Positions 1 through 5,678 of a stretch of 24,726 nucleotides of DNA are shown here, one piece after another. The translations under genes and the position numbers were made by a program. The stretch comes from a virus. Within the stretch, counting starts at the first letter, position 1; every line of letters starts with the position of its first letter. The notes under the pieces are model-generated. The model had not been told where the DNA came from and did no database searches. It saw only the letters and a program-made list of their open reading frames with translations. The stretch is from IMG/VR virus record IMGVR_UViG_3300027797_000131, positions 1-24,726 of that record. One strand, 5' to 3'.

Positions 1-783
1 CCTAAGATTCCTGTTAGGATACATGTTGTTGATTTTCGCCACCATATCAAAAGAAGGATTATGCAAGCAATCAGCATGATCCTTCGCATGGCGTTGATCG
101 GCTGGAGAGATACTTGGGAACTGGGAAAGCATCAGTAGGATCTCTTCGCATCCCTTATCTTTCTTACTAGGGAAGTGACAATCAGCAGTAGCTAATACAG
201 GTCTACCATAAGCGTTTGCTAAATCAATTAACCCGTCATTTAACTGCTTAGGGTTCCATGATTGCATCTCATAATAGAAATCATCTTTAAATATCTTTAT
301 AAACCTTTCAGACAACTTCTCTGCCCGAGCCGTATCGCCAGCCATGATTGCTTTAGAGATTGCACTACCCATACAACCCGATAGGGATATGATATCCCCA
401 TCAACTAACTCTTCTAATAGTTCAAAGTCAATCCTGGGTTTATAATAGAAATTGTCAGTCCAAGCCGTTTGATTCATCTTAAATAGCTTCTTAAGACCTT
501 CATTGTTTTTAGCCAGCAATATTAAATGGAAACGCTCGCTTCTATCTTCTGAGTCAGACTTGATAGAAGGAACAAAGTAAGCCTCTACACCGAATAAAGG
601 CTTTACATTATTGGCTAGGCAGGCATCTTGAAATTTTAATACACCGCCCATTGTGCCGTGGTCTGTGATTGCTGCTGCAATCTGACCGTTGGTGCTTGTT
701 ATCTTGGCAATCTCCTCGGGAGTTGACATTCCGTCAAGCAATGAATATTCTGAGTGGCAATGCAAGTGAACAAAGTCGGTCAC
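1..783 (-). CDS. dnaE: DNA polymerase III alpha subunit, DnaE type (partial, N-terminal PHP domain)
   Basis: This is the 5' part (261 codons) of a replicative C-family DNA polymerase; the rest lies beyond the left edge. Translated from a GTG at 783, the protein begins TDFVHLHCHSEYSLLDG, the first PHP motif (His8, His10), followed by ITDHGTMGG near residue 45 and ATADCHFPSKKDK near residue 210, which correspond to further PHP metal-binding motifs. The visible part covers the PHP domain, which in many DnaE proteins holds metals and may proofread; the polymerase palm is not in view. The GTG was chosen because it is the first start of the frame and overlaps the TGA of the upstream phosphatase gene (ATGTGA, bases 780-785), giving a GTGA coupling. 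The gene ends the replication cluster helicase, primase, SSB, phosphatase, polymerase, so the phage seems to encode its own replisome core. Family assignment is firm; activity cannot be judged. Confidence 0.93.
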   Translation of the reverse strand, partial: MTDFVHLHCHSEYSLLDGMSTPEEIAKITSTNGQIAAAITDHGTMGGVLKFQDACLANNVKPLFGVEAYFVPSIKSDSEDRSERFHLILLAKNNEGLKKLFKMNQTAWTDNFYYKPRIDFELLEELVDGDIISLSGCMGSAISKAIMAGDTARAEKLSERFIKIFKDDFYYEMQSWNPKQLNDGLIDLANAYGRPVLATADCHFPSKKDKGCEEILLMLSQFPSISPADQRHAKDHADCLHNPSFDMVAKINNMYPNRNLR

Positions 784-1319
784 ATATTCTCCAAGTCAAT
801 ATCTAGTAGCGAGTTAATTCCATCCATCTGTTTCCAGTAGCCAGTATTGTACCATGCATTCTTCAGAAAACATTTGATTCCAGCATCTTCAAGAATTTCA
901 ATTTCAGAAGGATTGTCTTCTACGACAAACATTGGATTTAAACTTTTTATAATATCAACCTTTTCACCAAACTTAGAGAAGTGCGGAACAGTGGTGCTTA
1001 TGTTCCATTTGTCCAGCCAAGGAATTGTTTCTGCGACTGCAGCAGGTCTTCTTCGTGCAGTAACCACATGAACATCAATACCTAAATTAAACCAGTAGTT
1101 AACTTGAAAGAAAGCATCTTCAAATGGTTTTAAATTTTTCCAAAACAATGCATTTGAAAATAGCTTTAAAGCTTCTTCGTCTTGAGTATCTGTCATCAAC
1201 CAATCTTTATAATCAACATCAACACCGCAAGCATAATGCAAGTAGTCAGATATGCCCGTGTCTATGTCAGCAATAACGCCATCTAAATCTAAAACAATTG
1301 ATTTGTTTTTATAATTCAT
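780..1319 (-). CDS. HAD-superfamily phosphatase, 5'(3')-deoxyribonucleotidase-like
   Basis: A 179-residue HAD-fold hydrolase. Motif I is DLDGVIAD (nucleophile Asp11, acid/base Asp13), motif II is VVTARR with Thr87, motif III is probably Lys120, and motif IV is VEDNPSE with Glu134/Asp135. Length and motif spacing fit the small NT5C-like deoxynucleotidase group, which dephosphorylates deoxynucleoside monophosphates; a role in shaping the nucleotide pool for replication is inferred from its place between the SSB and polymerase genes. A polynucleotide 3'-phosphatase-like role is an alternative. I chose the ATG at 1319 because GAGAGGA (1326-1332) lies six bases upstream and the HAD motif starts eight residues later. 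A longer reading from 1361 would translate through the terminator hairpin and is unlikely. The stop overlaps the GTG start of dnaE. The gene sits only 21 bases downstream of a terminator, so it probably depends on read-through or antitermination. Confidence 0.85.
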   Translation of the reverse strand: MNYKNKSIVLDLDGVIADIDTGISDYLHYACGVDVDYKDWLMTDTQDEEALKLFSNALFWKNLKPFEDAFFQVNYWFNLGIDVHVVTARRRPAAVAETIPWLDKWNISTTVPHFSKFGEKVDIIKSLNPMFVVEDNPSEIEILEDAGIKCFLKNAWYNTGYWKQMDGINSLLDIDLENM

Positions 1320-1340
1320 ATTAATTCCTCTCGGTAAATT

Positions 1341-1369
1341 AAAAAACGCTGGGGCTTTCACCCCAGCGT
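1341..1369 (-). terminator. Rho-independent terminator after the SSB-like gene
   Basis: Read on the minus strand, a perfect 9-bp stem ACGCTGGGG / CCCCAGCGT (1361-1369 paired with 1346-1354) encloses the six-base loop TGAAAG and is followed directly by a run of T (1341-1345, plus the last stem T). This is a textbook intrinsic terminator and lies 13 bases past the stop codon of the gene ending at 1383. The ribosome binding site of the phosphatase gene begins 8 bases after the T run, so the terminator separates the helicase-primase-SSB transcript from the phosphatase-polymerase pair. I found no convincing promoter between them. Confidence 0.88.
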
Positions 1370-1382
1370 GTCTTAAGTTCTT

Positions 1383-2018
1383 TTACCAGCTGTCTTTCAT
1401 TTCACCAGTGGTTAGGTACATTTGTTGCTTTTCGTATGGCAACAACATATACACCGAATCAAGCTCATGCATTGGCATTGACTTAATAGCATCTGTTTCA
1501 GGAGATGTGTCTAGTGGAATTAATGAATAGTTAGTGTCGGATGCTGCCGAACCAGTTCTTGAATACTTATAGAATCTGTCAGTAATGGTTCCAAATTCTT
1601 TTGCGTATTCAATCAATGTCAAACCGATATGGCGCTGATTAAATGTTGTATCAAGAACTCGTGGTTCCCATACTCCTGGCTCTAGCTCAACCGCAATATT
1701 GATAAGCAAATGCGGCTTTGCTCGCCATGCCTTATCAACTGCTGCTTGCTCGGTACCCCAGCAACGGTAATTATACTTTTCCATTCCCGATGTAGAAGCG
1801 ATTCTCCACTTCCAGTTAATTGGTGAAGTGACTACTGGAACATTGATTGCTGTTCCAATTGCTTCGGAAAAGTTTTTTGAGTCTTCTGTCAGTTCTTGAC
1901 GGAAACGAATTCTGTATGATTGACCAGATTGTACCGTGAAGAATTTCTTCGGACCGCTTTCTTTTTTTGTTACAGACTTTTCAAGGTCTTTTAATGATTT
2001 TAATGATGAAAATGACAT
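1383..2018 (-). CDS. Probable single-stranded-DNA-binding protein (gp32-like position and size)
   Basis: A 211-residue protein starting MSFSSLKSLKDLEKS with a basic N-terminal stretch followed by a section (FFTVQSGQSYRIRFRQEL) that looks like the opening strands of an OB-type fold, many aromatic residues (WKWR, KYNYRCWG, RFYKYSR) suited to stacking on DNA bases, and an acidic-to-mixed C-terminal tail. Phage SSB proteins of the gp32-like group are of similar size and lie with primase and polymerase, as here. The role is therefore inferred from composition, start pattern and position; there is no single diagnostic motif. Translation starts at an ATG with an excellent Shine-Dalgarno AGGAGGA (2026-2032) that overlaps the stop codon of the primase gene. 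This strong site would suit a protein needed in many copies, such as an SSB. A terminator follows immediately downstream. Confidence 0.6.
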   Translation of the reverse strand: MSFSSLKSLKDLEKSVTKKESGPKKFFTVQSGQSYRIRFRQELTEDSKNFSEAIGTAINVPVVTSPINWKWRIASTSGMEKYNYRCWGTEQAAVDKAWRAKPHLLINIAVELEPGVWEPRVLDTTFNQRHIGLTLIEYAKEFGTITDRFYKYSRTGSAASDTNYSLIPLDTSPETDAIKSMPMHELDSVYMLLPYEKQQMYLTTGEMKDSW

Positions 2019-2030
2019 ATTTATGTCCTC

Positions 2031-2951
2031 CTATAGTGTTATGGTTTTGTTATTAATTGCATTTATTATTTGCTCTTTAGTCATTTCGGCAGGGTCTTTA
2101 ACTCCTTCCGAAACGCTTGCTACCGAGATTTGTTTGCCTCGGCACATCTCTATCATAGCACACCCCATTGCTATACCTGCATCATCATTGTCACAAAATA
2201 AAGTTATTTTATCAAAGAATTTCCTAATCATTTGACCTTGATTCTTAGATACAGCAGCACCTAAAGTTGCCACAACATTAGGGTATCCAGCTTGATGCAC
2301 AAACATAGCATCAATACTACCCTCTACTATAATGACAGATTCATGATGCTTAGCGTTATTGATATTAAACAACTCGTCAGCACGCTTAAAGCCTTTATTA
2401 TACAAATACCTCGGTTGTTGTGATGAATCAATCGCTCTACCGATTAGCCCACTCACACGATAATTATATGACCTAACTGGTATTACCACTCTATTCTTTT
2501 CATAAGAAAATCCAACTTCAAAGTGCTGAAGTGTTTCTACAGTCAGACCTCTTTCAAGCATCGTTGCCAGTAGGTTAATATCTTTTTCATAATCTATTGC
2601 AAGATTATCTATTGATAGCTCAGTATCCTCCTCAACTGGATTAAGATACTTGTTTAAATCCCGATCCATCTTGAACTTATCAAACTCTACATGCTTACTG
2701 TAAACCTTGCCTGTTAAGTTAAAATACAGTTGCCTAAAGTTACCTTTCTTACCACAGGAAGGGTTAAAGCACTGCCATAGACCAGTTTTTGCATTGATGT
2801 ACATAGCAGCACTATGAGTGTTCTTATGGAAAGGACAGTAGACATTTAATTCTTCACTACTGGCGCTCTGAATCGCCACATTGTAAGTATTAAATAATGA
2901 TAAAATATCCTCTTCTAGCGAGCTAGATAAGAAGTTTGAATTTGTAGACAT
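2031..2951 (-). CDS. DnaG-type DNA primase (CHC2 zinc finger plus TOPRIM)
   Basis: A 306-residue primase. The N-terminal zinc-binding domain has Cys39 and His42 (YCPFH) and Cys61 and Cys66 (WQCFNPSCGKKGN), the CHC2 arrangement that recognises the template. The TOPRIM catalytic core follows: VEGSIDAM with Glu210 and Asp214, then CDNDDAG with Asp254, Asp256 and Asp257 for metal binding. At 306 residues it is about half of a full bacterial DnaG and lacks the C-terminal helicase-binding domain, as in many phage primases. It would make RNA primers at the phage fork with the DnaB-like helicase encoded just upstream. The ATG at 2951 lies inside the end of the preceding small gene (29-base overlap), with AAGG a few bases upstream; translation is probably coupled. 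The stop codon overlaps the ribosome binding site of the SSB-like gene. Confidence 0.92.
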   Translation of the reverse strand: MSTNSNFLSSSLEEDILSLFNTYNVAIQSASSEELNVYCPFHKNTHSAAMYINAKTGLWQCFNPSCGKKGNFRQLYFNLTGKVYSKHVEFDKFKMDRDLNKYLNPVEEDTELSIDNLAIDYEKDINLLATMLERGLTVETLQHFEVGFSYEKNRVVIPVRSYNYRVSGLIGRAIDSSQQPRYLYNKGFKRADELFNINNAKHHESVIIVEGSIDAMFVHQAGYPNVVATLGAAVSKNQGQMIRKFFDKITLFCDNDDAGIAMGCAMIEMCRGKQISVASVSEGVKDPAEMTKEQIINAINNKTITL

Positions 2952-3138
2952 CTCTACCTTGAATGTAATCTGTTCTTAGGAATGTTTTGTCAAAGTTACC
3001 ATAGATATCTCTAGCCTCATCTTCCATCCACGGTCTCAGTCTGTTCAGTGTTTCTATATCAACAACTTCTCCTCTTACAATAACCTTTTTGCCTAAATGT
3101 CCCACTCTTCTACCCACTTTCCTGTTTCTAGGTTCCAT
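2923..3138 (-). CDS. Small unknown protein between helicase and primase
   Basis: A basic 71-residue protein, not recognised. The C-terminal two thirds (KVIVRGEVVDIETLNRLRPWMEDEARDIYG in part, then FLRTDYIQGRDVYKF) reads like a small folded domain with a helix rich in acidic and basic residues. The reading frame overlaps the 3' end of the helicase gene by 46 bases if the ATG at 3138 is used and the primase start by 29 bases. In-frame GTG codons at 3117 and 3105 would reduce the first overlap to 25 or 13 bases; the GTG at 3105 gives MGHLGKKVIVRG and is a realistic alternative start. Its wedge position in the replication operon suggests a helicase or primase partner, but this is only inference. 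It could still be a non-coding overlap frame, though it fills an otherwise uncovered gap (2952-3092). Confidence 0.65.
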   Translation of the reverse strand: MEPRNRKVGRRVGHLGKKVIVRGEVVDIETLNRLRPWMEDEARDIYGNFDKTFLRTDYIQGRDVYKFKLLI

Positions 3139-4307
3139 CGCAAATAAAAACCAAAGTGCGATGCTCTTCTTACTTTTCTTGATACAACTTGAAATAGATC
3201 AGAGGACAAATCTCTATGTATTGCAAGAACAAGATCTGCGTCATAAGCCAATTGCTTGCTCCATGCTACTTCTTCAAGCTCTGGTGGTCTCTCAGAGTGT
3301 CCATCTGCCATTGTAACTGCTGCAACATCTATGATAGGCAGTCCATTCTTGACAGCGATCCTCTTGAAAGCTTTAGAAAGGTTCTTTGCTTTTTCAGTTT
3401 CATTCTTAGCACCGCTTGAATCATCAAAAAGGCTGTGATAGTCAAGAATTACCATATCGGGGTGATACTGATCAATCTTAGCCTGCACCATGTTTTGATC
3501 TGCCGAGTCAAGACCTTCAGATGTAACCAAGTGGATAGCGTGTTTACCTTCAAATGTAGCCTCTGCCCATTTTTCATATGAATCAACAATGTCAGGGTTT
3601 GCTTTTACAAGATCGGTATTAGTGAAGTGACCTTCACCATTGTTAAGCAAAGTATCTAACCTCTGCCCCTCTTGTTGCTTATTCATCTCCAATGAGATAA
3701 TAAGTGGTCTATAGCCAGCCTTCCATGCATTAACTGCAAACAGTCTTGCAATGAACGACTTGCCAACACCAGTCCAACCGAGCAGAACAATAAAGTCTCC
3801 AGATTGCCAACCCCCGAATACTTTATCAATAACATCAATACCGCTAGGGATTCCAGCAATAGCTTTAGGGTTTAATGATCGTGCTCGTAGACTTTCTACA
3901 CGGTCTTTCCACTCGCCAGCAAGATCTGTATCTTTAAGGTTTGAAGAGAACTTATATAGCTTAGATGACTCTTCCATTAAGAAAGATATTGCATCCTTAG
4001 GACCAGCCTCATTGATTAGATTATGAGCCTTAGCAACAATACCTCTAGCTTGGTACGCCAACGACTCCCTCTTAGCCTCATCAATATAATACTTAATAGG
4101 CTCTGGAGTAATAATAAACTCAAAGTCCTGGTGATGTTGCTTGATTGTTTCCTTTGACGGTACTTTGCTATGTGTTTCGTAGTGAGAAACTATAAAATTC
4201 CAAACATCACGGTATTCAAGAAATACATTCTCAACACCACCATTCACCGCCCCAACATAATCTTGAGTATCAACAATTGAATTCAGAAGTCTAACTTCGT
4301 AGTTCAT
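3093..4307 (-). CDS. Replicative DNA helicase, DnaB-like (RecA-fold)
   Basis: A 404-residue helicase. Residues 1 to about 120 look like the helical DnaB N-terminal domain. The C-terminal RecA-type ATPase begins near residue 150 with IPSGIDVIDKVFGGW, typical of DnaB H1 regions, then Walker A GWTGVGKS (177-184), the catalytic-glutamate motif ISLEM (Glu207), Walker B MVILDYHSLFD (Asp289) and later a basic stretch (SRKVRRASHFGF, near 376-387) in the place of the arginine-finger and DNA-loop region. It is somewhat shorter than bacterial DnaB (about 450-470 residues). It would unwind the phage fork and work with the primase encoded downstream. The ATG at 4307 shares its A with the TAA stop of the preceding 100-residue gene (TAATG), so the two are probably translationally coupled. 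The assignment to the DnaB family is firm. Confidence 0.94.
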   Translation of the reverse strand: MNYEVRLLNSIVDTQDYVGAVNGGVENVFLEYRDVWNFIVSHYETHSKVPSKETIKQHHQDFEFIITPEPIKYYIDEAKRESLAYQARGIVAKAHNLINEAGPKDAISFLMEESSKLYKFSSNLKDTDLAGEWKDRVESLRARSLNPKAIAGIPSGIDVIDKVFGGWQSGDFIVLLGWTGVGKSFIARLFAVNAWKAGYRPLIISLEMNKQQEGQRLDTLLNNGEGHFTNTDLVKANPDIVDSYEKWAEATFEGKHAIHLVTSEGLDSADQNMVQAKIDQYHPDMVILDYHSLFDDSSGAKNETEKAKNLSKAFKRIAVKNGLPIIDVAAVTMADGHSERPPELEEVAWSKQLAYDADLVLAIHRDLSSDLFQVVSRKVRRASHFGFYLRWNLETGKWVEEWDI

Positions 4308-4609
4308 TACGACTCCAATCTTTTCTTCGTTTCTTGGACAATGGATTTAAATTTATCATTAGATTTCTTATCAAACTCTGCTTTATCAACAAAATTTCTT
4401 GATTCTATTGCAAAATCAAATATCAAAAACGGACCAGTTCTGTTTTTGATAAAATATTCTATCCCAGTAGAGAGGTTATCTGTTTTATAAAACTTAGATA
4501 ACGCATCCGCTACTGCCTCCTGTCTAGGAGAATCTGGAATAAATAACTTACTGTGCTTTTCGCAACAGCTTTTGAAGAAGTCTATCAGTTCTTGACCAGT
4601 TGTTATCAT
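4307..4609 (-). CDS. Unknown 100-residue protein, coupled to the helicase gene
   Basis: I do not recognise this protein. It starts MITTGQELIDFFKSCCEKH, likely an amphipathic helix with a Cys-Cys pair, continues with mixed helical sequence (PRQEAVADALSKFYK) and ends in a lysine-rich tail (KFKSIVQETKKRLES). The stop codon TAA shares a base with the helicase ATG (TAATG). Such tight linkage to a DnaB-like helicase makes a loader or accessory role possible, because phages with their own helicase often encode a small loader next to it; no loader motif is visible, so this remains a guess. The ATG at 4609 lies 62 bases inside the end of the WhiB-like gene, an unusually long overlap; no later ATG exists in the N-terminal half, and the N-terminal helix looks genuine. 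Confidence 0.75.
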   Translation of the reverse strand: MITTGQELIDFFKSCCEKHSKLFIPDSPRQEAVADALSKFYKTDNLSTGIEYFIKNRTGPFLIFDFAIESRNFVDKAEFDKKSNDKFKSIVQETKKRLES

Positions 4610-4838
4610 TTTCTTTTTTTGCTTTCTTCCATGTTTCTAATAAAATATCATACTCGGAGAAACCGCCATTTACGCCATAAGCAGGATTTGATTCCCACAT
4701 ATTTAATAGACATTCTTTTCTTACTGTACAGGATTTGCAAACATTTTTGGCATACTGAACATCGCTGTACTTATAGGAAAACCAATATTCACCATTGGCA
4801 TCTATTGCGCAAAGGGCTAGGTCTCGCCAAGATGTCAA
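4548..4838 (-). CDS. WhiB-like iron-sulfur transcription regulator
   Basis: A 96-residue Wbl protein. Four cysteines, Cys10, Cys34, Cys37 and Cys43, are arranged C-x23-C-x2-C-x5-C, the ligand set for the 4Fe-4S cluster of WhiB proteins. The turn that in the family usually reads GVWGG is present as GVNGG (55-59), followed by FSEYDI in the normal place, and then a lysine-rich C-terminus (KKAKKEN) fit for DNA binding. Wbl proteins bind region 4 of the primary sigma factor and redirect host RNA polymerase; phage Wbl proteins (for example TM4 WhiB) can repress host whiB genes. Either role is possible here. The start appears to be the TTG at 4838, immediately after the TAA of the upstream gene and in the same frame, with no clear Shine-Dalgarno, so re-initiation is likely. 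The 3' end overlaps the next gene by 62 bases. The family strongly implies an actinobacterial host. Confidence 0.92.
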   Translation of the reverse strand: MTSWRDLALCAIDANGEYWFSYKYSDVQYAKNVCKSCTVRKECLLNMWESNPAYGVNGGFSEYDILLETWKKAKKENDNNWSRTDRLLQKLLRKAQ

Positions 4839-5045
4839 TTACTTTTCTGCATCAAGTTCTTGGAGCTTTGCTTCAATTTGTGAGTCAATAGCATCCCACA
4901 ATTTGTTCCAAGACTGATCGTCATCAATACTGGTGCATACAACTCTCGCACCAGCGTCAAGACGAAGTGATTCATAATTTCCTAAGTTCTTCGTAATACC
5001 AACCGAAGCCCATAGTTCAACTTGATTCTCATTTAGCTGTGTCAT
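4839..5045 (-). CDS. Small acidic protein of unknown function
   Basis: A 68-residue acidic protein. The central section VGITKNLGNYESLRLDAGARV looks like two or three beta strands and resembles a pattern (T-x-NLGNYES-x-R-x-D) I associate with small uncharacterised proteins in many phages; the C-terminal half is a helix rich in Asp, Glu and Trp (WNKLWDAIDSQIEAKLQEL). No function can be assigned. The ATG at 5045 is preceded by GGAAAGAG at suitable distance and lies two bases after the stop of the MerR-like gene. Its TAA stop is followed directly and in frame by the TTG start of the WhiB-like gene, so both lie in one reading frame separated by a single stop codon. Confidence 0.82.
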   Translation of the reverse strand: MTQLNENQVELWASVGITKNLGNYESLRLDAGARVVCTSIDDDQSWNKLWDAIDSQIEAKLQELDAEK

Positions 5046-5047
5046 TT

Positions 5048-5482
5048 TTATCTCTTTCCTAGTTTTATTTTTTGGGATATTCTAATTATTCTTGCTTGTG
5101 CTTGCCCAGTAGTAACTGGTCTTCCTGGAGTTCTTCCACTGAAGAATGTTACCATATCATAGACATCTTGTCTTTCATAGTAGCGCCAACTTTTGTAACT
5201 TTCACAAGTTTGGCTGAATTTTTTTCCACTTGGTATTAATTCTCGCTTTTCATACTTACGAATAGTATCAGGTCTTTTTTCAACAATCTTAGCTACTTCA
5301 CCAATAGTATAAATCCTGTGCATAATCAACTCAGCACCCTCATACGGCATGATGATTTCCTCTTTTGTCGTTAAATCAATAACATAGATTTTATTAAGAT
5401 TTTTTGTTATCTTTTTAACTTTTACAATTGTATCGGAATACTTGTAAAATTTATTTAGGATTATTTTCGTCTGCAAATTCAT
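5048..5482 (-). CDS. MerR-like helix-turn-helix DNA-binding protein
   Basis: A basic 144-residue protein. Residues 56-103 (RIYTIGEVAKIVEKRPDTIRKYE, in part, then the tyrosine- and arginine-rich WRYYERQDVYDM) form a winged helix-turn-helix of the MerR/excisionase type: a first helix GEVAKIV, a recognition helix PDTIRKYEKR and the typical RYY-x-x-DV wing end. Residues 1-50 look like a small all-beta N-terminal domain, and the C-terminus is basic (GRTPGRP, then RIIRISQKIKLGKR). There is no visible effector domain of classic MerR activators. It may be a transcription regulator of the phage switch or an architectural protein. A terminase small subunit is less likely given distance from packaging genes. 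AGAGGA lies six bases before the ATG, and the first 32 bases overlap the end of the zinc-ribbon gene. Confidence 0.82.
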   Translation of the reverse strand: MNLQTKIILNKFYKYSDTIVKVKKITKNLNKIYVIDLTTKEEIIMPYEGAELIMHRIYTIGEVAKIVEKRPDTIRKYEKRELIPSGKKFSQTCESYKSWRYYERQDVYDMVTFFSGRTPGRPVTTGQAQARIIRISQKIKLGKR

Positions 5483-5678
5483 AGCGTTCCTCTATTGTTT
5501 TAAAACTAAAGGCTCTCAGTATTTTATTTAGCTTCCTTACTTCAATGTCTGTACTATCAGAACAATTGATGCATGTTATGTCTACCCAATTTTTCTGCAT
5601 GGCATAATATTGGCTTCCAATCATTTTCTTACCACCGCAAAATGTGCATCTAAAGTCTTTTAATTTAATAACTTTCAT
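5451..5678 (-). CDS. Small zinc-ribbon protein
   Basis: A 75-residue protein with two CxxC knuckles, Cys11/Cys14 (RCTFCGGKK) and Cys36/Cys39 (ITCINCSD), spaced as in a zinc ribbon, followed by a helical charged tail (IEVRKLNKILRAF, EERYEFADENN). Zinc ribbons of this size bind nucleic acid or a protein partner; the exact role is unknown. I used the ATG at 5678 because it shares its first base with the TAA of the metallophosphoesterase gene (TAATG); a TTG five codons upstream is possible but adds nothing. The gene overlaps the MerR-like gene by 32 bases. With the WhiB-like, MerR-like and metallophosphoesterase genes it forms a run of metal-binding or DNA-binding proteins between tail and replication modules. 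Confidence 0.82.
   Translation of the reverse strand: MKVIKLKDFRCTFCGGKKMIGSQYYAMQKNWVDITCINCSDSTDIEVRKLNKILRAFSFKTIEERYEFADENNPK

Noticed and set aside
1320-1361. A longer start for the HAD phosphatase at 1361, adding 14 residues.
   Set aside because: The extension would translate the terminator hairpin, has no ribosome site and adds residues before the HAD motif; the ATG at 1319 has GAGAGGA at ideal distance.
4839-4841. The TAA between the 68-residue gene and the WhiB-like gene as a mutation that broke one fused gene.
   Set aside because: Each half has a complete, sensible domain of normal size (WhiB proteins are about 80-120 residues), so two genes are more likely than a pseudogene; the arrangement is kept as a finding instead.
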